Made by a program: the position numbers and the translations under genes. A DNA stretch of 64,000 nt from Ancistrus triradiatus (Eukaryota > Chordata > Actinopteri > Siluriformes > Loricariidae): NCBI GenBank assembly GCA_025084515.1, contig JAJAGP010000043.1:620001-684000 (forward strand), read 5' to 3'. Below are positions 11,651 through 23,765 of this stretch, in pieces; position 1 is the stretch's first letter, and every line of letters starts with the position of its first letter. The notes under the pieces are model-generated. The model ran no database searches, was not told the origin of the DNA, and worked only from the letters and a program-made list of their open reading frames with translations.

Positions 11651-14600
11651 CATGGTCCCATGGTTGAAAGCAGATTGGGGTATTCAACGGATTTCTTATT
11701 TTTAGCAGAGAGTTTAGATACACTGGTCAAACAGAAGTAACAGCCCATCATCTATCTGTTCTTGCTTTATCATTAGGACTGCAAATGGTGGAAAATTAAC
11801 TCTGAGCCAAGCTTTAAAGTTGACTTTGCATGTTGCTAAATAAAGCGAGGAGCCCAGGGTTTATCTTGGTCAACAGTTTTACATTTTAAGCATATACTCA
11901 CCACAGATGTCACAAAATGTATTGCAGCCATTGCAACATTGACAATTTCTGCTGTATTAAATTGTCATGAAAACAGAAAATCCTATTGTTAAGTGTACTT
12001 ATTATGGGCTTGAACAAAAGAACATAAGCGTCAACATGCGTCCAAGCTATATCTGTAAATGGGAGTAGATACTACCGTTCAGCCTAACCAAATCAACTTG
12101 CTTAGTGGGCAATATACTATTAGACTTTAATATGGTTGAAAATCTAAATATGTACAAATCTGTATGTGAGGTATGATCAGTAGCCCCAAATCCATAAAAT
12201 ACATCTATAAAGGTTCAGGAAACTAAATAGTCATTGTATAGTGCTAATTTATTTGATCTCATATGAGTTTAGTGACCAGCATACATGCCGTTCATGCATA
12301 TTGAGCTTATAGGCTCTGTTTAGAGACATTGCAAAAATGAAATAAAACATATGATGTAAGAAACATTTACACTGTTGCTGAGTAAGTACAGCTGGATTAG
12401 CCCAGATTCTTGATGTCTTGAAGGTGCTGTCTGCACACATTCGTTAAGAGTCTGAAACGCACTCAGACGTGCTCCTTTATTTATTTCCCCTGCTAAACGA
12501 GGGCAATAAGGGGGTCAATACATCCCTAGGGAAGAAACACTACAGGAATTAATAGAGAGTTCAAGGGCACTGCATTGATCGCATGCTTCAGATCATAAAA
12601 TGGGGGAAAAGAAGAAACACAACTCATGCATTTAAAGACCTAAATGCGCTGAAGGGTAAACTTAAGTGCCTCTGTTTGCTCCTCAGCCTGTTCCCCAAGT
12701 TGCCCAAAAAAATCCATTTCAGTTTTAAATCATCAGTTACAGTTTTGACATTTACACTCTGGAATTTTGTTTGCGGCTGTAAACAAAAGATAAGAAGCTA
12801 TACAAGAACAACAGTTGCAAGACTGGGAAACACTACTGCAAAACAATGATTGTAAATATTGTTGGATCTCATGACTGTTGCTAATTTCCAATGCAATGGC
12901 AAACATCTTGGGCGTTTTGTTTGCCAGAGCATCTGGCAGAGGAAAATACCATGTTGACCTGGAAATGGAGTGAAACAGAAAGAAGTGATGCATCATAGTT
13001 TTTTATTGTGGAGAGTGAGAGCTGGGCCGAAAGATCAGAAGAATGAAGGATTGCAAGGAATGGTCCTCCCAGGTGAAGGATGTATGCCTGAATGACCTCC
13101 AAAAGCCTCCATTCAAACCCACCCGACTAAAGACCGCCAAAGCATGCTTTGAACTTTGATTCAGAGCCCTGGGTCTGGAGTGAGAAAACACTAGCAATGC
13201 TTTATATCCTGCCCCTGTTTCTTTTGTTCTATATCCTTTTCACTCTCTTAAGAAATGCTGATCAGCTATGGCTTAGCTATGCCCATGCAGGGCCCGAGGG
13301 TCATATCTGATAAAAACGACCCATGGGAAAAGTTTCTGACCTGGTGTTAGAGCTGATATCAAAGGCCTTAAGTGTGGCATAGTCTGCTTCACAGAGATCT
13401 TTTGAGCAGACTGTCACAAGTGGGAGCATGACTTGGACCTAACTTTTAAAAGGACCCTTAGAGGAGACACTCTAAGCAAATAAAGGGAAAATACTGCCCA
13501 GTGGTGGACTGCTCAGCTATGGTTGAGATGACCTAAGATCACAACAGCCCTGAGTAAAATATAAAAAATTCAATCAACCTGAGAAACCAGTACCAAGGTA
13601 CACTGTTCAGCAATAAGTCTTCATCGCCTGGGGTGAGGTGAGGAAACGTGTGCCCAAGAAGTGGGGTCACAGTCCTGACTCAACTCCAACTGGGCTCAGG
13701 GGGGCTCGGAGCCCCATCTGGAGGTTCTCACAGACAGGAAGGCAGAGAGAAATGAAGCCTGACCAGCTCTAGTCATCCTTTAAGACAAAGCAGACACCTG
13801 GGACTCCCTGAGCTCCAGGATAAACAAAGATTCCCGAAGCCTCACCGCAGGTGCTGTCACGCAACACATCTACCCTCACTGTCCAAAATCCAGAATCACC
13901 CACAGAACGGTGAACAGAAGTGAAGCTTTTCTGATATATAAAGGAATTTCTACATGCTTTCCATATTACTTGAAAACTTTCACCAGCATGCATCTTTAGC
14001 CATGTCATAAATGTATCCTCCCCATTTTCCAATGCTGTTTTGATGTTTTGTTTCTCAGGTACACATTGAAATATGGAAGGAAACAGCCTATAAAACATGA
14101 TTTGCCATAGAGTTTGCTGCATGGAGAGAGTTGCCATGAAGATATGAAATTTAGACCTCAGACAGATGTCCAGGTGAAGGTTCTCTCCAGACAGCAAGAC
14201 TATTAAATACATTTTTTCATAGTCAGAGTTGGATGTTTCTAGAAACTGGAATGTCGTTTAGTTCACAAGGTCTGGCTGCTTTCTGAACCTAACTATTTCA
14301 AACAGACGCAAAAACACAATGTTAAAACCCCTGCTGATCATTTTGCTTAATTTTGATGGATTAAAGATATTTAGTTGAGAACACTTGTCATGTCTGGGTT
14401 GTGACTTACTTCTGTTCCCAAGTCTAGATTTAACCCCCTGGGAATATAGAATTACCCCCCTGTAGTGTAACACTGACCTGTCATCAGACCTCTCAATTTT
14501 TGCAGTCAGAGGACAGATCAGATACAAATACCCTTTCACTGAGCAATATTTAGAAACTAGCCCAAATGTATTGTAAGCCTTTATGCAAATTCATTTGTAG

Positions 14601-14963
14601 TCTTAATTTGAGTTGAGGATTTGATTCTCTGCTGGCTTGTGTTGTATGTACTGTATCAGATAATCATGTCTGCTGCACTCTCAGGTTCCTTATAAAATTT
14701 TCAGCAGACCAAGTTAATTACATTTACTACTGTTGACAGTCATGGCTGAACTCCAGTGTCTGCTGTTCATCCTCCAGTTCTCCTTCTCGTTTTTCCTCTG
14801 CCCTTCTCTTTAGTTCCATTTGTGAACCAAACAGCCTTTTTTTGAACCAGGGTGAATAAGAAGGGGCTGAGCTCTTTTTTTTGTTCAAATGCTGCTGACA
14901 GGGTTTACAATTGTGCTTCTTCAGAGAGGAGTCAAGACTGACTGACTCCAAAATGGGCAAATA
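11651..14963. other. Long intronic stretch with no supported feature
   Basis: Several open frames of 60-147 codons occur on the minus strand, the longest at 13769-14212. None resembles a family I know and their composition looks random. A fragment near 13400-13450 (HKWEHDLDLTF) faintly recalls the end of a fish L1-type reverse transcriptase ORF; this is weak. Confidence 0.3.
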
Positions 14964-16150
14964 CAATGGTGCTTGAAGGTTTGTCAGATCGTTCGAATTT
15001 TCTATAACTCGGCATATATGCAACATAAAACATCATCGGATGTTGACTGAAAGAAGTCTTAAAATGCATCAACGCGATCCAACATTATATATCTGTAAGT
15101 TGCACATGTATGCAAACCTCTATGGTTATCAGTTAACGTGAAGGTGAAATTAGAGTCAGGTGTTTTCAATCAGTGGGGTGACAATCAGGTGCGAGTGGGT
15201 TCCCTGTTTGATCTTCACGACACCTGATTGTGGAACTGCATCATGCCATGAAAAAACAGATTTCTGAGAACCTCAGAAAAAGAGTTGTTGTTACTGGAAG
15301 AGGTTTCAAAATCATCTCTAATCACTCCCTCCTCAGGAGTGGTCTATCAACAAAGATCACTCCAACAGCAAGACGTCTAATAGTGCACAATGTCAACAAA
15401 GGAACCCAGGGTAAATTCTGAGCAGCTAAAGCATCTAAGCATATGGAGAAAGGAAAACTCTGCACTAGTTTTAAAACCATAAAACGTGGATGTGGTAGTT
15501 AAATGGTTTGGTCCCGTTTTGCTGCATCTGGGATAGAGAGGCTTGCCATCACTGATGAAGCAATAAATTCTGAATTATACCAACCGATTAAGGAAAATCT
15601 CAGGACATCTGTCTGTGAACTGAATCGCAAGAGAATGGGGATCATGCATCAAGACATGGACTTAAGCACATCATTCTACCAAAGCACAGCTAAAGTTGAA
15701 CAAATTTAATGGTTTGGAATGGCCAAGTCAAAGTCCTGACCTTAATCCAATAGAAATATTCTGGAAGGACCTGAAGCGAGCAGTTCATGTGATAAAGCCT
15801 GAAGCATCCCAGAATTGAAGCTGTTCTGTGGTGAGGAATGGGCTAAAGTTTCTCCAAAATGACGTACAGGACTGATCAGCAATTTCTGGAAACATTTAGT
15901 TGCAGTTATTGTTGCACACAGGGGCCAAACCAGATAATGAACGAAAAGGTTTATGTACTTTTGCCACTTACAGATGTAAAATTGATAATCTTCCTCAATA
16001 ATAATTTAAAAAGTATACTATTTTTTGTCTTTTTTGTTTGTCTGGGTTCTTTTTATGTATTATTAGGATTGTGTGAAAATCTAATGGTGTTTATAATGAT
16101 GGTCATATTTATGCACTGATACAGAAAATATAGGAATTTTATTAAAATGA
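14964..16150 (+). mobile_element. Tc1-like relic, same family as the copy at 53.5-55.0 kb
   Basis: The left end follows TA at 14962 as CAATGGTGCTTGAAGGTTTG, the decayed form of the CAGTGGTGCTTGAAAG terminus seen cleanly at 23683. Sub-terminal sequence (ataaaacatcatcgg) is shared with 53560. The decayed transposase shows the fragments RSGLSTKITPTARR at 15340, MVWSRFAASGIERLAI at 15503, then MHQDMD, then the region GLEWPSQSPDLNPIEIFW near 15711-15765 where the Glu is kept. Frames change often, and the first catalytic block is deleted near 15480. The right end lacks the last bases of the terminus. Confidence 0.85.
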
Positions 16151-16274
16151 GTCTTATTGGCTGAGAATGAGTTACTTGAATTTGCTTCTTTTTGGACTCG
16201 AATTAGAAACTCTTTCTGTTGTGACTCAGCTTTGTTCCATTTTCGTTCAATAGGTCATGGTTTGAATAGGTAGA

Positions 16275-16448
16275 TTGTTTGGTAGTGGTTGAGATTATGA
16301 GAAATCCGATTACTGGGATCAAATCCAGCTCTCTTTATGGAATTTCTTAATTTGATTTCTAGATTGGGGTATTCTGTATACATGACCACTTGATTAAGAT
16401 AACTCCAGAAATCTGAATATGATAGGAATATTTAGTGTAAACACACTT
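16275..16448 (-). mobile_element. Fragment of the aatccgatta-type MITE (truncated)
   Basis: The phrases gagaaatccgatta, ccagctctcttta and ctgtatacatgacca occur in the same order as in the copies at 16658 and 57800. Only one half of the element is present. It ends at gtaaacacacttagtg, which matches the terminus of the 16658 copy (gttaacacactgagtg). Confidence 0.6.
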
Positions 16449-16450
16449 AG

Positions 16451-17290
16451 TGAATTGTGATCTCCTCCCCTCTTGTTCACCAGGTCCATGTTTGAATCAG
16501 TGTTTTGTTGTGCTGTGATCGTGTTTGAATCAGTCAATCTTTATGCCATGCCTATAATTCGCTCCACACTTGTTCACAAGGTTCAGCGTTTGGATCAATA
16601 AATCCTTTGCATATGAATGAGATTTGTGCTGCTGTCATTTAGCAGGTCTTTAAGTCACCAAGTGTGTTTTACAATAATCTGATGACTGCGAGAAATCAGA
16701 TTTCGTCAGTCACCCAATGACTTACATGCACTTGGGTAATCAGATAATTGGAAACCTCAGCATTTATGAGAACCAGCCAATAATCTCACAGAATGCAATG
16801 TAAACCTCAAACTTGGAAATCAGATTACTAAGCTAAAATCCAGCTCCCTTTATTAGATTTCTCAATCTGATTGCTAGATCAGAGTATGCTGTATACATGA
16901 CCCCGTGAATATGTAGATAACTGCAGAAATCCGATTATGATCGGATTATAAAATCCATGTTAACACACTGAGTGAATCAGTCTGCCTTGGTTGTGAATTG
17001 GTCCACTTATTCAGCAGGTCAGTGTTTTAATCCATGAATCATTTGGTTACGACCAATATGTGATCTGCTCTCATTCAGTGGTCAGTGTTTGAATCAGTAA
17101 TTGAGTGAGTCATGACTATGATTCACTTCTCTTGTTCATCACACTAGTCGGTGAATCATTCTGCTATGAAAAATCTGCTGCTCTCTTGTTCAGCAGGTCA
17201 GTGTTTAGATCAATGAATCATTTGGCCATGATCTAAATTCACTCCAGCCTCACTCAGAAGGTTTAGCTCAGCAAATCTGTGTGCATGCAA
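16451..17290. repeat. Diverged minisatellite, unit about 70-80 bp, interrupted by a MITE
   Basis: The theme 'tgttcagcaggtcagtgttt ... gaatcattt' recurs at about 16480, 16575, 17010, 17075 and 17190, with variable spacing and about 20-30% divergence by eye. A MITE at 16658-16972 splits the array, so the array is older. Confidence 0.6.
16658..16972 (-). mobile_element. aatccgatta-type MITE inserted into the minisatellite
   Basis: The ends are agtgtgttttacaataatct and, on the complement, gtgttaacatggattttata. Inside are gcagaaatccgattatgat and the outer motif shared with 57800-58375. There is no coding capacity. The superfamily is uncertain; a hAT or Harbinger derivative is possible. Confidence 0.6.
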
Positions 17291-20200
17291 TGGTAGTCTG
17301 AAAGATAATCAGTGCAAACATGGTTGAGCAATGATTATTGGCAATTTTTTGTGCTCACGCTGTTTGTGGACAGGTGGTGAATTGTGCAGATGAGTAAATT
17401 GGTGAACAGACCTAAATTAGCTGAACTGAGAACCAGTCGTTAAGCTGAACAAAGCTTAAATGGCTCCTGTCACTTGAACAACACAGATTTACAGCTCTAC
17501 TTCTTTCCCTCATCCTTTTTGCCATCCTTGTTCTCTATCCCCTTATTCCCTTGCATTTATGAGTTTGGTCTCGTGTTGTGAGACATCTTCATTGCCTTCA
17601 CAGACTGGGGGTCATGGTCTTGGTCTCCAGCTTATGCACCTACCCACATAAGCAAACCAATAAAGATTTTAATAGACGAAGAACTATCTTGCTGTTATTA
17701 CAAAGTTCCCTTGTTAATGTGGTATGTTCTTGGATGTGGCCTGTTATTTGACTTAACAAGAACAGCTGAGTGCAAAGTGCATTTCTGCAGACATGGGCAA
17801 GATACCGGAGCTACACTATATTTATATGTTTGCAATATTTTTTTCAAATCTGGGAAATTATCTCTGATCAGTAACTGATCATTTATCTGGCTGCTTCTTT
17901 GAAACCAGTGACACTCAGCACTTGGTGTTGGACACAGCTAAAATGACTTGAGGAGTGTCACATATAAATTGCTAATGATCCCAAACTGGAACTAAGTTCC
18001 AGACCCAACTTCACCAGGAGACGAGAACTTGCAAGTGTATAACAAAGTCTAGCTAATGACCATTTGAGATGAAATGAAATGAGATTAACGAGAATGGGAA
18101 TAAGATGCTAAGATGTGTTTTGTTTATTCATAGAAAGGCAGTTATGGGCCGAATTCATGGGTCATGTTCAGCCTTTGCCCAAATGACTGCGACATTTAAT
18201 CAGCCATGCCTGTCACACTAGCAGAACTCAATCAACTGGCGAGCGAAAGAGAGAAAGGAGATGCTAAATGGACGTGAAATCCATGAATTCTCGAAATGCT
18301 TTCTGAGCCTTCACTTCCTATACGGGGTCCTGTGTCAGTGTCGGGTATCGGGTTATGGATGCCTTCTGGGTGCACTTAATGAAGCTATTTTTCCTTAAGA
18401 CAGGTAGGCATTCTGTAGATGGGGTCAGAGCCATGCCAGGACACAGCAGGGGGCAAAGGAAAGACAACCAAAGTGAGACCTTACCACAGAGAGCGAGAGA
18501 ATTCATTAAGGCATTTGCAAGCTTACCTCCTTGTTGGATATACAGACTTGGACAGATTCCAAAACTTAATCTCTTAAGTTTTTGAGGGTCCACATAATCA
18601 AATTTTGTCAGTATGGCATTATTTGATGTCGGTTCATTGGGAAGACGTGACATAATAACATACGTTTGCATATTATCGGATATTCAAAATTCCATCGTCC
18701 TGTGCCATTCAAATCACCAGAGGAGGGCGAATTCAATTCTCCCTTCACCTCTTGTCAGAAGACAGTTTTCTCCATTACATCATGTCCAGATGCTGCTGCG
18801 CCTTGTCAGAATCCATCATGCAGTACATATTACTCCCTGGGCTTCATTTATTATATGTAAAATGTACTTCCACTAGATCTCCCTCTACACTTTGATGAAT
18901 AATCCAAAGTCCTATTCATTTGAGAGTAATTTAAATCTGAAAATGGATAGTTTGATTGCTATCACCACCGATGTCTTTTACCTCTAGAGATTCAGACCCG
19001 AGAGTGAGACAGATTGTGAGTGGAAAAAAAAAGTGAGTTACAAGATAATGGCGTTTTGTTACTTAAATATAATTCAGATATTTTTCCTTCAGCTAGAACT
19101 CCTTGGGTTCTGGTTTAATTATGCAAAGTACGGTTCGCTATACAACTGAATATTTTAGCCCATAAATATTTATATCAGTTCTTTAGCCGAATTTTGATTG
19201 TAATTACATGGAGGCATGATTTATTACTAAGTTCACTGCATTACCGAGACAAATGAGGGAGGTAAATAAATAACTTATTGGAGCAGCAGAGTACAGGCCA
19301 GATGTGAGCGTAATTTTAAAATGCCATGTCAAATATTGCAGAATTAGTGACAATAAGGATGCCGTTTTACTGAAAAAGGCACCTTGAATATTTTTTGTGT
19401 GCTTGTAACCACTGGTAACCAGAGGCAGAGCATTATTTGAATGTATAACTGTAATAGGCAATACACACCGAACGCGATTTATTTGGACGACAGTAAATTA
19501 TTTTGACCTTGTGTATGACGACAGTATCTTCTGGACTGCAAAACTGCAACGTTATTTTATTCGTTATTTTATTAAATTCTGTGCGATTTTTGCGAATTTT
19601 TGCCAATGACAAAACGTCGCTGTCGCTTCTGATGTTGCCATAGCAACAACCAAGATGGCCGAGTGTACAGTAGCTATGCAGTTTGACAGCACTGGGCACA
19701 AGAGATAACAGCTATCATGCCATCTCTAATAAAAGTACCAAATGCTTGTTTATTTATTGTGTTTATTTATTTAATACTAGAAGAGCCAAACAAAATGAAG
19801 AGTCTACTTTGGATTACAAAGGTATCATTCTGGCAATCTCGGTTGTTTTTTAGTGTTTATTCAATTATTTAAGATGAATACATGCATTCTGCTAAAGCTC
19901 AAATTGTCCATTTGCATGGCTTTTTAAAGAAAGCCATCCATAATCTCATCTGTGAGCAAGCAAAAATGTGATTCATGCAATGAAATATCTGACTCATTTG
20001 ACAGCACTGATGTGACTACATGTGACTATAGCACTAGCCCATTTTTTATTTACTGGAAAAAAAATCAACCATTCATAAAAAGTATGTTGGAGAAAAAATT
20101 GCGTCTGAATATTTTCACATCTTCACATTGCTTTTTCAGGTTTTTTGCCAATCTGCTTAAGTCTTCTTTGCTGTATCTTGGACAATTGGCACCACCATGC

Positions 20201-20461
20201 TAAAATGGTGGTAAAATTAGATGCAGCTGGACCAGTTCAAATACTGACTTGCTGATTTTCTTCTCACACACTGGTCTGTGTGGTATACTATATCAGCAGG
20301 CACTAGCAATTTAATACACTAGCCCACCATCGTAGGGACCTGGGATCAGATCCCAAGGGATGAAGCAAAAAAAAAGTAAATTAGAAGTGTTTTCTCCAGT
20401 GGTCTCAGACTTTTGGCTCCACCAATAATTTTAGTTGTTGCTTGTTTCTGTAATATGACTG
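17291..20461. other. Intronic sequence with no recognised gene
   Basis: Open frames near 18318-18671 (minus) and 18355-18876 (plus) overlap each other and resemble nothing I know. The 19480-19700 stretch is richer in CG dinucleotides (cgaacgcgat, acaaaacgtcgctgtcgct) but shows no promoter-like structure. Confidence 0.3.
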
Positions 20462-20620
20462 TGATTGCTTTGGTGGACTGTAGACCAGAAGGTGTAGAGC
20501 TCAAATCCCACCTCTGGTAGGCTGCCACTGCTGGGTCTTTAAGCAAGGCCTTAACCCACAACTGCTAAAACTGTAAGACTATAGCAGCAGTTGTAAGTCC
20601 ATGGAGAAGGGTGTCTACTT
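20462..20620 (+). mobile_element. Diverged SINE
   Basis: In plus orientation the order is ggtggactgtagaccagaag, then the B-box-like gagctcaaatcccacctct, then gcaaggccttaacccacaac, then the core end agaagggtgtctact. It matches the family order and lacks a clean A box. Confidence 0.7.
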
Positions 20621-21213
20621 ATTGTTATGGTAATATTTTTGTGGTGAAACAGCTGGCTGCTTGATATAACCTTTAATTGGAAGCAGTTGGATGATCAAAA
20701 CTGTTTGCAGTTTTGTTTTTTGCTTTTTTTGCTTTTTTTAATTGGATGTGTAGAGAAAGGTAAAATAGCAATTGTTTTGCTTTTGTGTGAATATTAAAAA
20801 CTAACAATGGCTTCCAGAGATGGACACAATGAATTAGCATTTCAGTGATCAAACATCAAAATATGACTATTTAAATGGAAATTACAGGTTTGAGGGCCAG
20901 TTAAAGAAATGTTTCATAATTAGGGTTGGAAACTGGTAGATATTTTCTTCTTATACTTTTTTTAAGTGTTCACATGTGTGGAGAGACTAGTTCAGCAGTC
21001 TTGGTTCATTGCTCATTTCTCTAATGGCAATAACTGTGGCTTTGTTTGAAAAAACAACATCAGATTCATTACAAGTGTGTAAATGAATCTGTCCTTAAAG
21101 TCAGTCAGTAGTACAAGTATTTGATTAATCTGATCAATATCCGTTTGCTTTAATGTATAAAGAATTATAATAGGAAATCTGTTTACTCATGTGTATATAT
21201 ATATACGGATATA
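20621..21213. other. Unrecognised AT-rich intronic sequence
   Basis: I see no gene or element end. It includes poly-T rich runs near 20715-20745. Confidence 0.3.
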
Positions 21214-21714
21214 TGGCCAAAATCATTAACAGTGCTTTATAATGAAATGTTGAAAAATCTCATGTACTTTAGTGAGTAATGGATTGAAAGTGAAAAGTAA
21301 AAGCAACACACTTACTCCATTGGCGAACTCAGGGTTCAAGCATTGCTGCTAAGCTAACTGCAGCCTGCGTTGTGGAGCATTCAATTCCTGTTTTGCTTTT
21401 GGTCTGCTCTTATTAACTAAACTTTTAAGGATCCACAGAGACTTATTTGCACTAAGAATACAGTACTGTAGATGTAAAAATGAAGAAAAACATGATAAAC
21501 ACAGCGGAGATCTTCTCTGAGGGAGGCTATTGTGAATCTGAATCACTGTGTAGTGAATCATGAATCATGTTTCAGCTGAAATGAGTGATGCGGCGCGACT
21601 CATACAAGTTTATGCAAGTGCACCAAGTACCAAACAAATGATGAGAACTGAGACCAATTTTTCTAGTTGAAATGTGTTGAGAATTCGCTGAGTGGTCGAG
21701 AACCGAGGTACCAC
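21214..21714 (+). mobile_element. Tigger-like MITE, middle to right end
   Basis: This copy shares the blocks cactaagaatacagtactgt, gcggagatcttc and gagaactgagaccaattttt with the longer copy at 50924-51762. It ends at ctcgaccgaggtaccactg-type terminus (on the complement, CAGTGGTACCTCGGTTCTCG). The left half is missing. Confidence 0.65.
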
Positions 21715-21787
21715 TGAAAATTGTACAGCTCTTTGGTCTTGGCCATGGTTGAGTTTGGAGTCTGACTGTTTGAGGCTGTGGGATTTT

Positions 21788-22195
21788 TACATGAGATTTT
21801 TCAACATTTCATTATAAAGCACTGTTAATGATTTTGGCCAACTGTAGGTTAAAGTAACTATATTGAAACATTAACTTACTTATCATTATGTATCAGGAGG
21901 CTGAATCACCATCTACAGGCGCCATAATGTAACTGCAGTCATTTAAGGTGGACCGGAAAATGTGAATAAAAAGCCAACTTCAGCCTGGTCTCCTCTATGA
22001 TACACCAAACACTTGTTAAACTCCCAGTTCATGATACATTTAACTTATGATAGATTTGTTGGAACATACCCCCATCCTAATTCAGGGAGTTTCTTTACAA
22101 TACAACTCCATTAATGCATATAATGGTTTATACAGTGTGGATTTTCTGGGGGTATGGAACAGATGAATTCAATTTACATTATTTCTTATATATGT
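21788..22195 (-). mobile_element. Tigger-like MITE, left part to middle, inverted relative to its neighbour
   Basis: Read on the minus strand it gives the family blocks aaataatgtaaattgaattc, ccacactgtataa, cattatatgcattaatgg, aagttaaatgtatcatgaac, and then the same 53 bp found at 21214-21266. The outermost terminus is missing. Confidence 0.65.
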
Positions 22196-23682
22196 GTAGA
22201 AAGATTTCCATTTTAAACTGAACTAGGGACGCCATTCTACTACTACATGCCAACTGCACGCATTCAGGGGTTTCTGGACCTGCTGTGTCTAGAGCTGTGA
22301 GGTGACAGCACTAACTGCTGAGGCATGGTGTCGCCCTATGTCTTTGTTTTGCACCACGTAACACAGCTGGTTTTCCATTGAACTAAACTAAACTAAGCTA
22401 AACTATACATCCGTCTGTATGAAAGAGTGATGGCACTAAAAGGTCTGCATATAATTGTCCTGGGATGGTGACATAATAATAAAGCAGGTTACTGGGTGAA
22501 CTGCCATCACGCAATGAGTCGATGACACTGCATGTGTGAGCACGTGTGTGTGTGGGTGTCGGTGAGAAAGAGCTAATAAATCAGATTCGTGCGAGAGTGC
22601 ATGTCATCACCGAGGTAAGGCAGGAGTGCACGTGTGTATGTGTGATCCCATCCATAGCTAAGCTTTACACACTCCTTTCACTTCTGCATTCCTAATTTAT
22701 TAAACTATAAATGCCAAGGTTGTGGTGACATGTCACATCAGAGTTACAATTTAGAGTAATGAGCGGCGCTGAAGCGCTCCGTCAGAGAGATGGCAAGCGA
22801 AAAAGAACGCAGGTTGCAGGATAAAAATAAAAAAAAAAAACAGAGGGAAAAGGGGAGTGAGTGATGGCACTCTGTCCTCTTTAATATTCTGAAAAGCAGG
22901 AGTGACAGAGCACAGAGAGTGGGGTGGGAAACGGGGGGAGTCCATTAGTATTTAATTAATATTTCACATTAGCAAAGTGTTATGGATTTCATTTCTTTAT
23001 TGGGCGTGTTATGTTCATTTGCAGCGTTTTGTACGGTCATACCTATCCCGCTTTGCTCTTCTATTTGCCATCACACGCTCATTTTCTCTCCTGGCATGCC
23101 TCCCAGTTTTGTAGAATGACTCAACACCTCTTCATCTGATGGGTATGAATATATGAGTGAGTAAGTAATCGCACAGGGGGGATTATCAGGGAGGTGGCGC
23201 CGGTTGAGTGTGAGAGGGTGAAGAAGAAGAATGGGCAGCAGGACAGCTTCTCATCTATCATCTTTCTGCATGTGCTGGAGTCAGTCGTTTAATTACAAGG
23301 CTACAATGCTCATTAAAGCATCAGAATTTAATTTTCTTCCTGCAGATGAATCACTCTCCCTCCGTTGTTCTCGCTCACATGTTCCCTCACCTGTGTTACA
23401 GTGGTTCAGAGGTTCTCCAGCAGACAATGTGAGTCAGCTTCATCAGCAGAAGTCCTTGGCTGAACCCTATATGGCCAGGGGCGTATCTACTGGTGGGCTG
23501 GGGTGGGCAAAGCAATCATCTGCGTACCTAATGAAAACTAAAAAATCACAGCTATAGCTATTATTGAGCATGCATTGTTGTTGAAATAAGGCAGAGCCAA
23601 GGCTCTACCTCAAACGATTTCCAGCTCTGAAGTTAGGGCGGAGTTAAGGATTTATCTCAAATGACTTCTTGCTCCCTATATA
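22196..23682. other. Unrecognised intronic sequence
   Basis: 22255-22335 looks like the complement of a tRNA-like repeat head (cctcacagctctagac). A poly-A/T-rich tract lies at 22825-22842. 22950-23120 contains taatta-rich sequence without repeats. The open frame at 23231-23557 is not recognised. Confidence 0.3.
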
Positions 23683-23765
23683 CAGTGGTGCTTGAAAGCT
23701 TGTGAACCCTGTAGAATTTTCTATATTGATCCAATATGATGATCCAATATTACATATTAGTGAAT
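23683..23765 (+). mobile_element. Isolated Tc1 terminus, same family as 53.5-55.0 kb
   Basis: After TA it reads CAGTGGTGCTTGAAAGCTTG, then gtagaattttctatattgat, then atgatccaatattacatatt. The piece keeps the outermost bases that the 53.5 kb copy has lost. The body of the element is absent. Confidence 0.72.

Noticed and set aside
12881..13197. Frames with an LSTIKNY-like phrase, considered as a tyrosine-recombinase retroelement (DIRS/Ngaro)
   Set aside because: Only a seven-residue resemblance; none of the catalytic Arg, His or Tyr blocks follow.
13390..13450. HKWEHDLDLTF phrase considered as an L1-like LINE ORF2 remnant
   Set aside because: The similarity does not extend; neighbouring sequence shows no reverse transcriptase blocks.
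13769..14212. 147-codon open frame on the minus strand
   Set aside because: The translation has no recognisable domain, no splice or promoter context and ordinary intron composition. One frame of this length in 64 kb is expected by chance.
14727..15026. Charged 99-codon minus-strand frame ending in a Glu-rich stretch
   Set aside because: It overlaps the left end of the Tc1 relic at 14964 and has no independent support.
18318..18671. 117-codon open frame on the minus strand
   Set aside because: No family resemblance; overlapping frames on the other strand are equally long.
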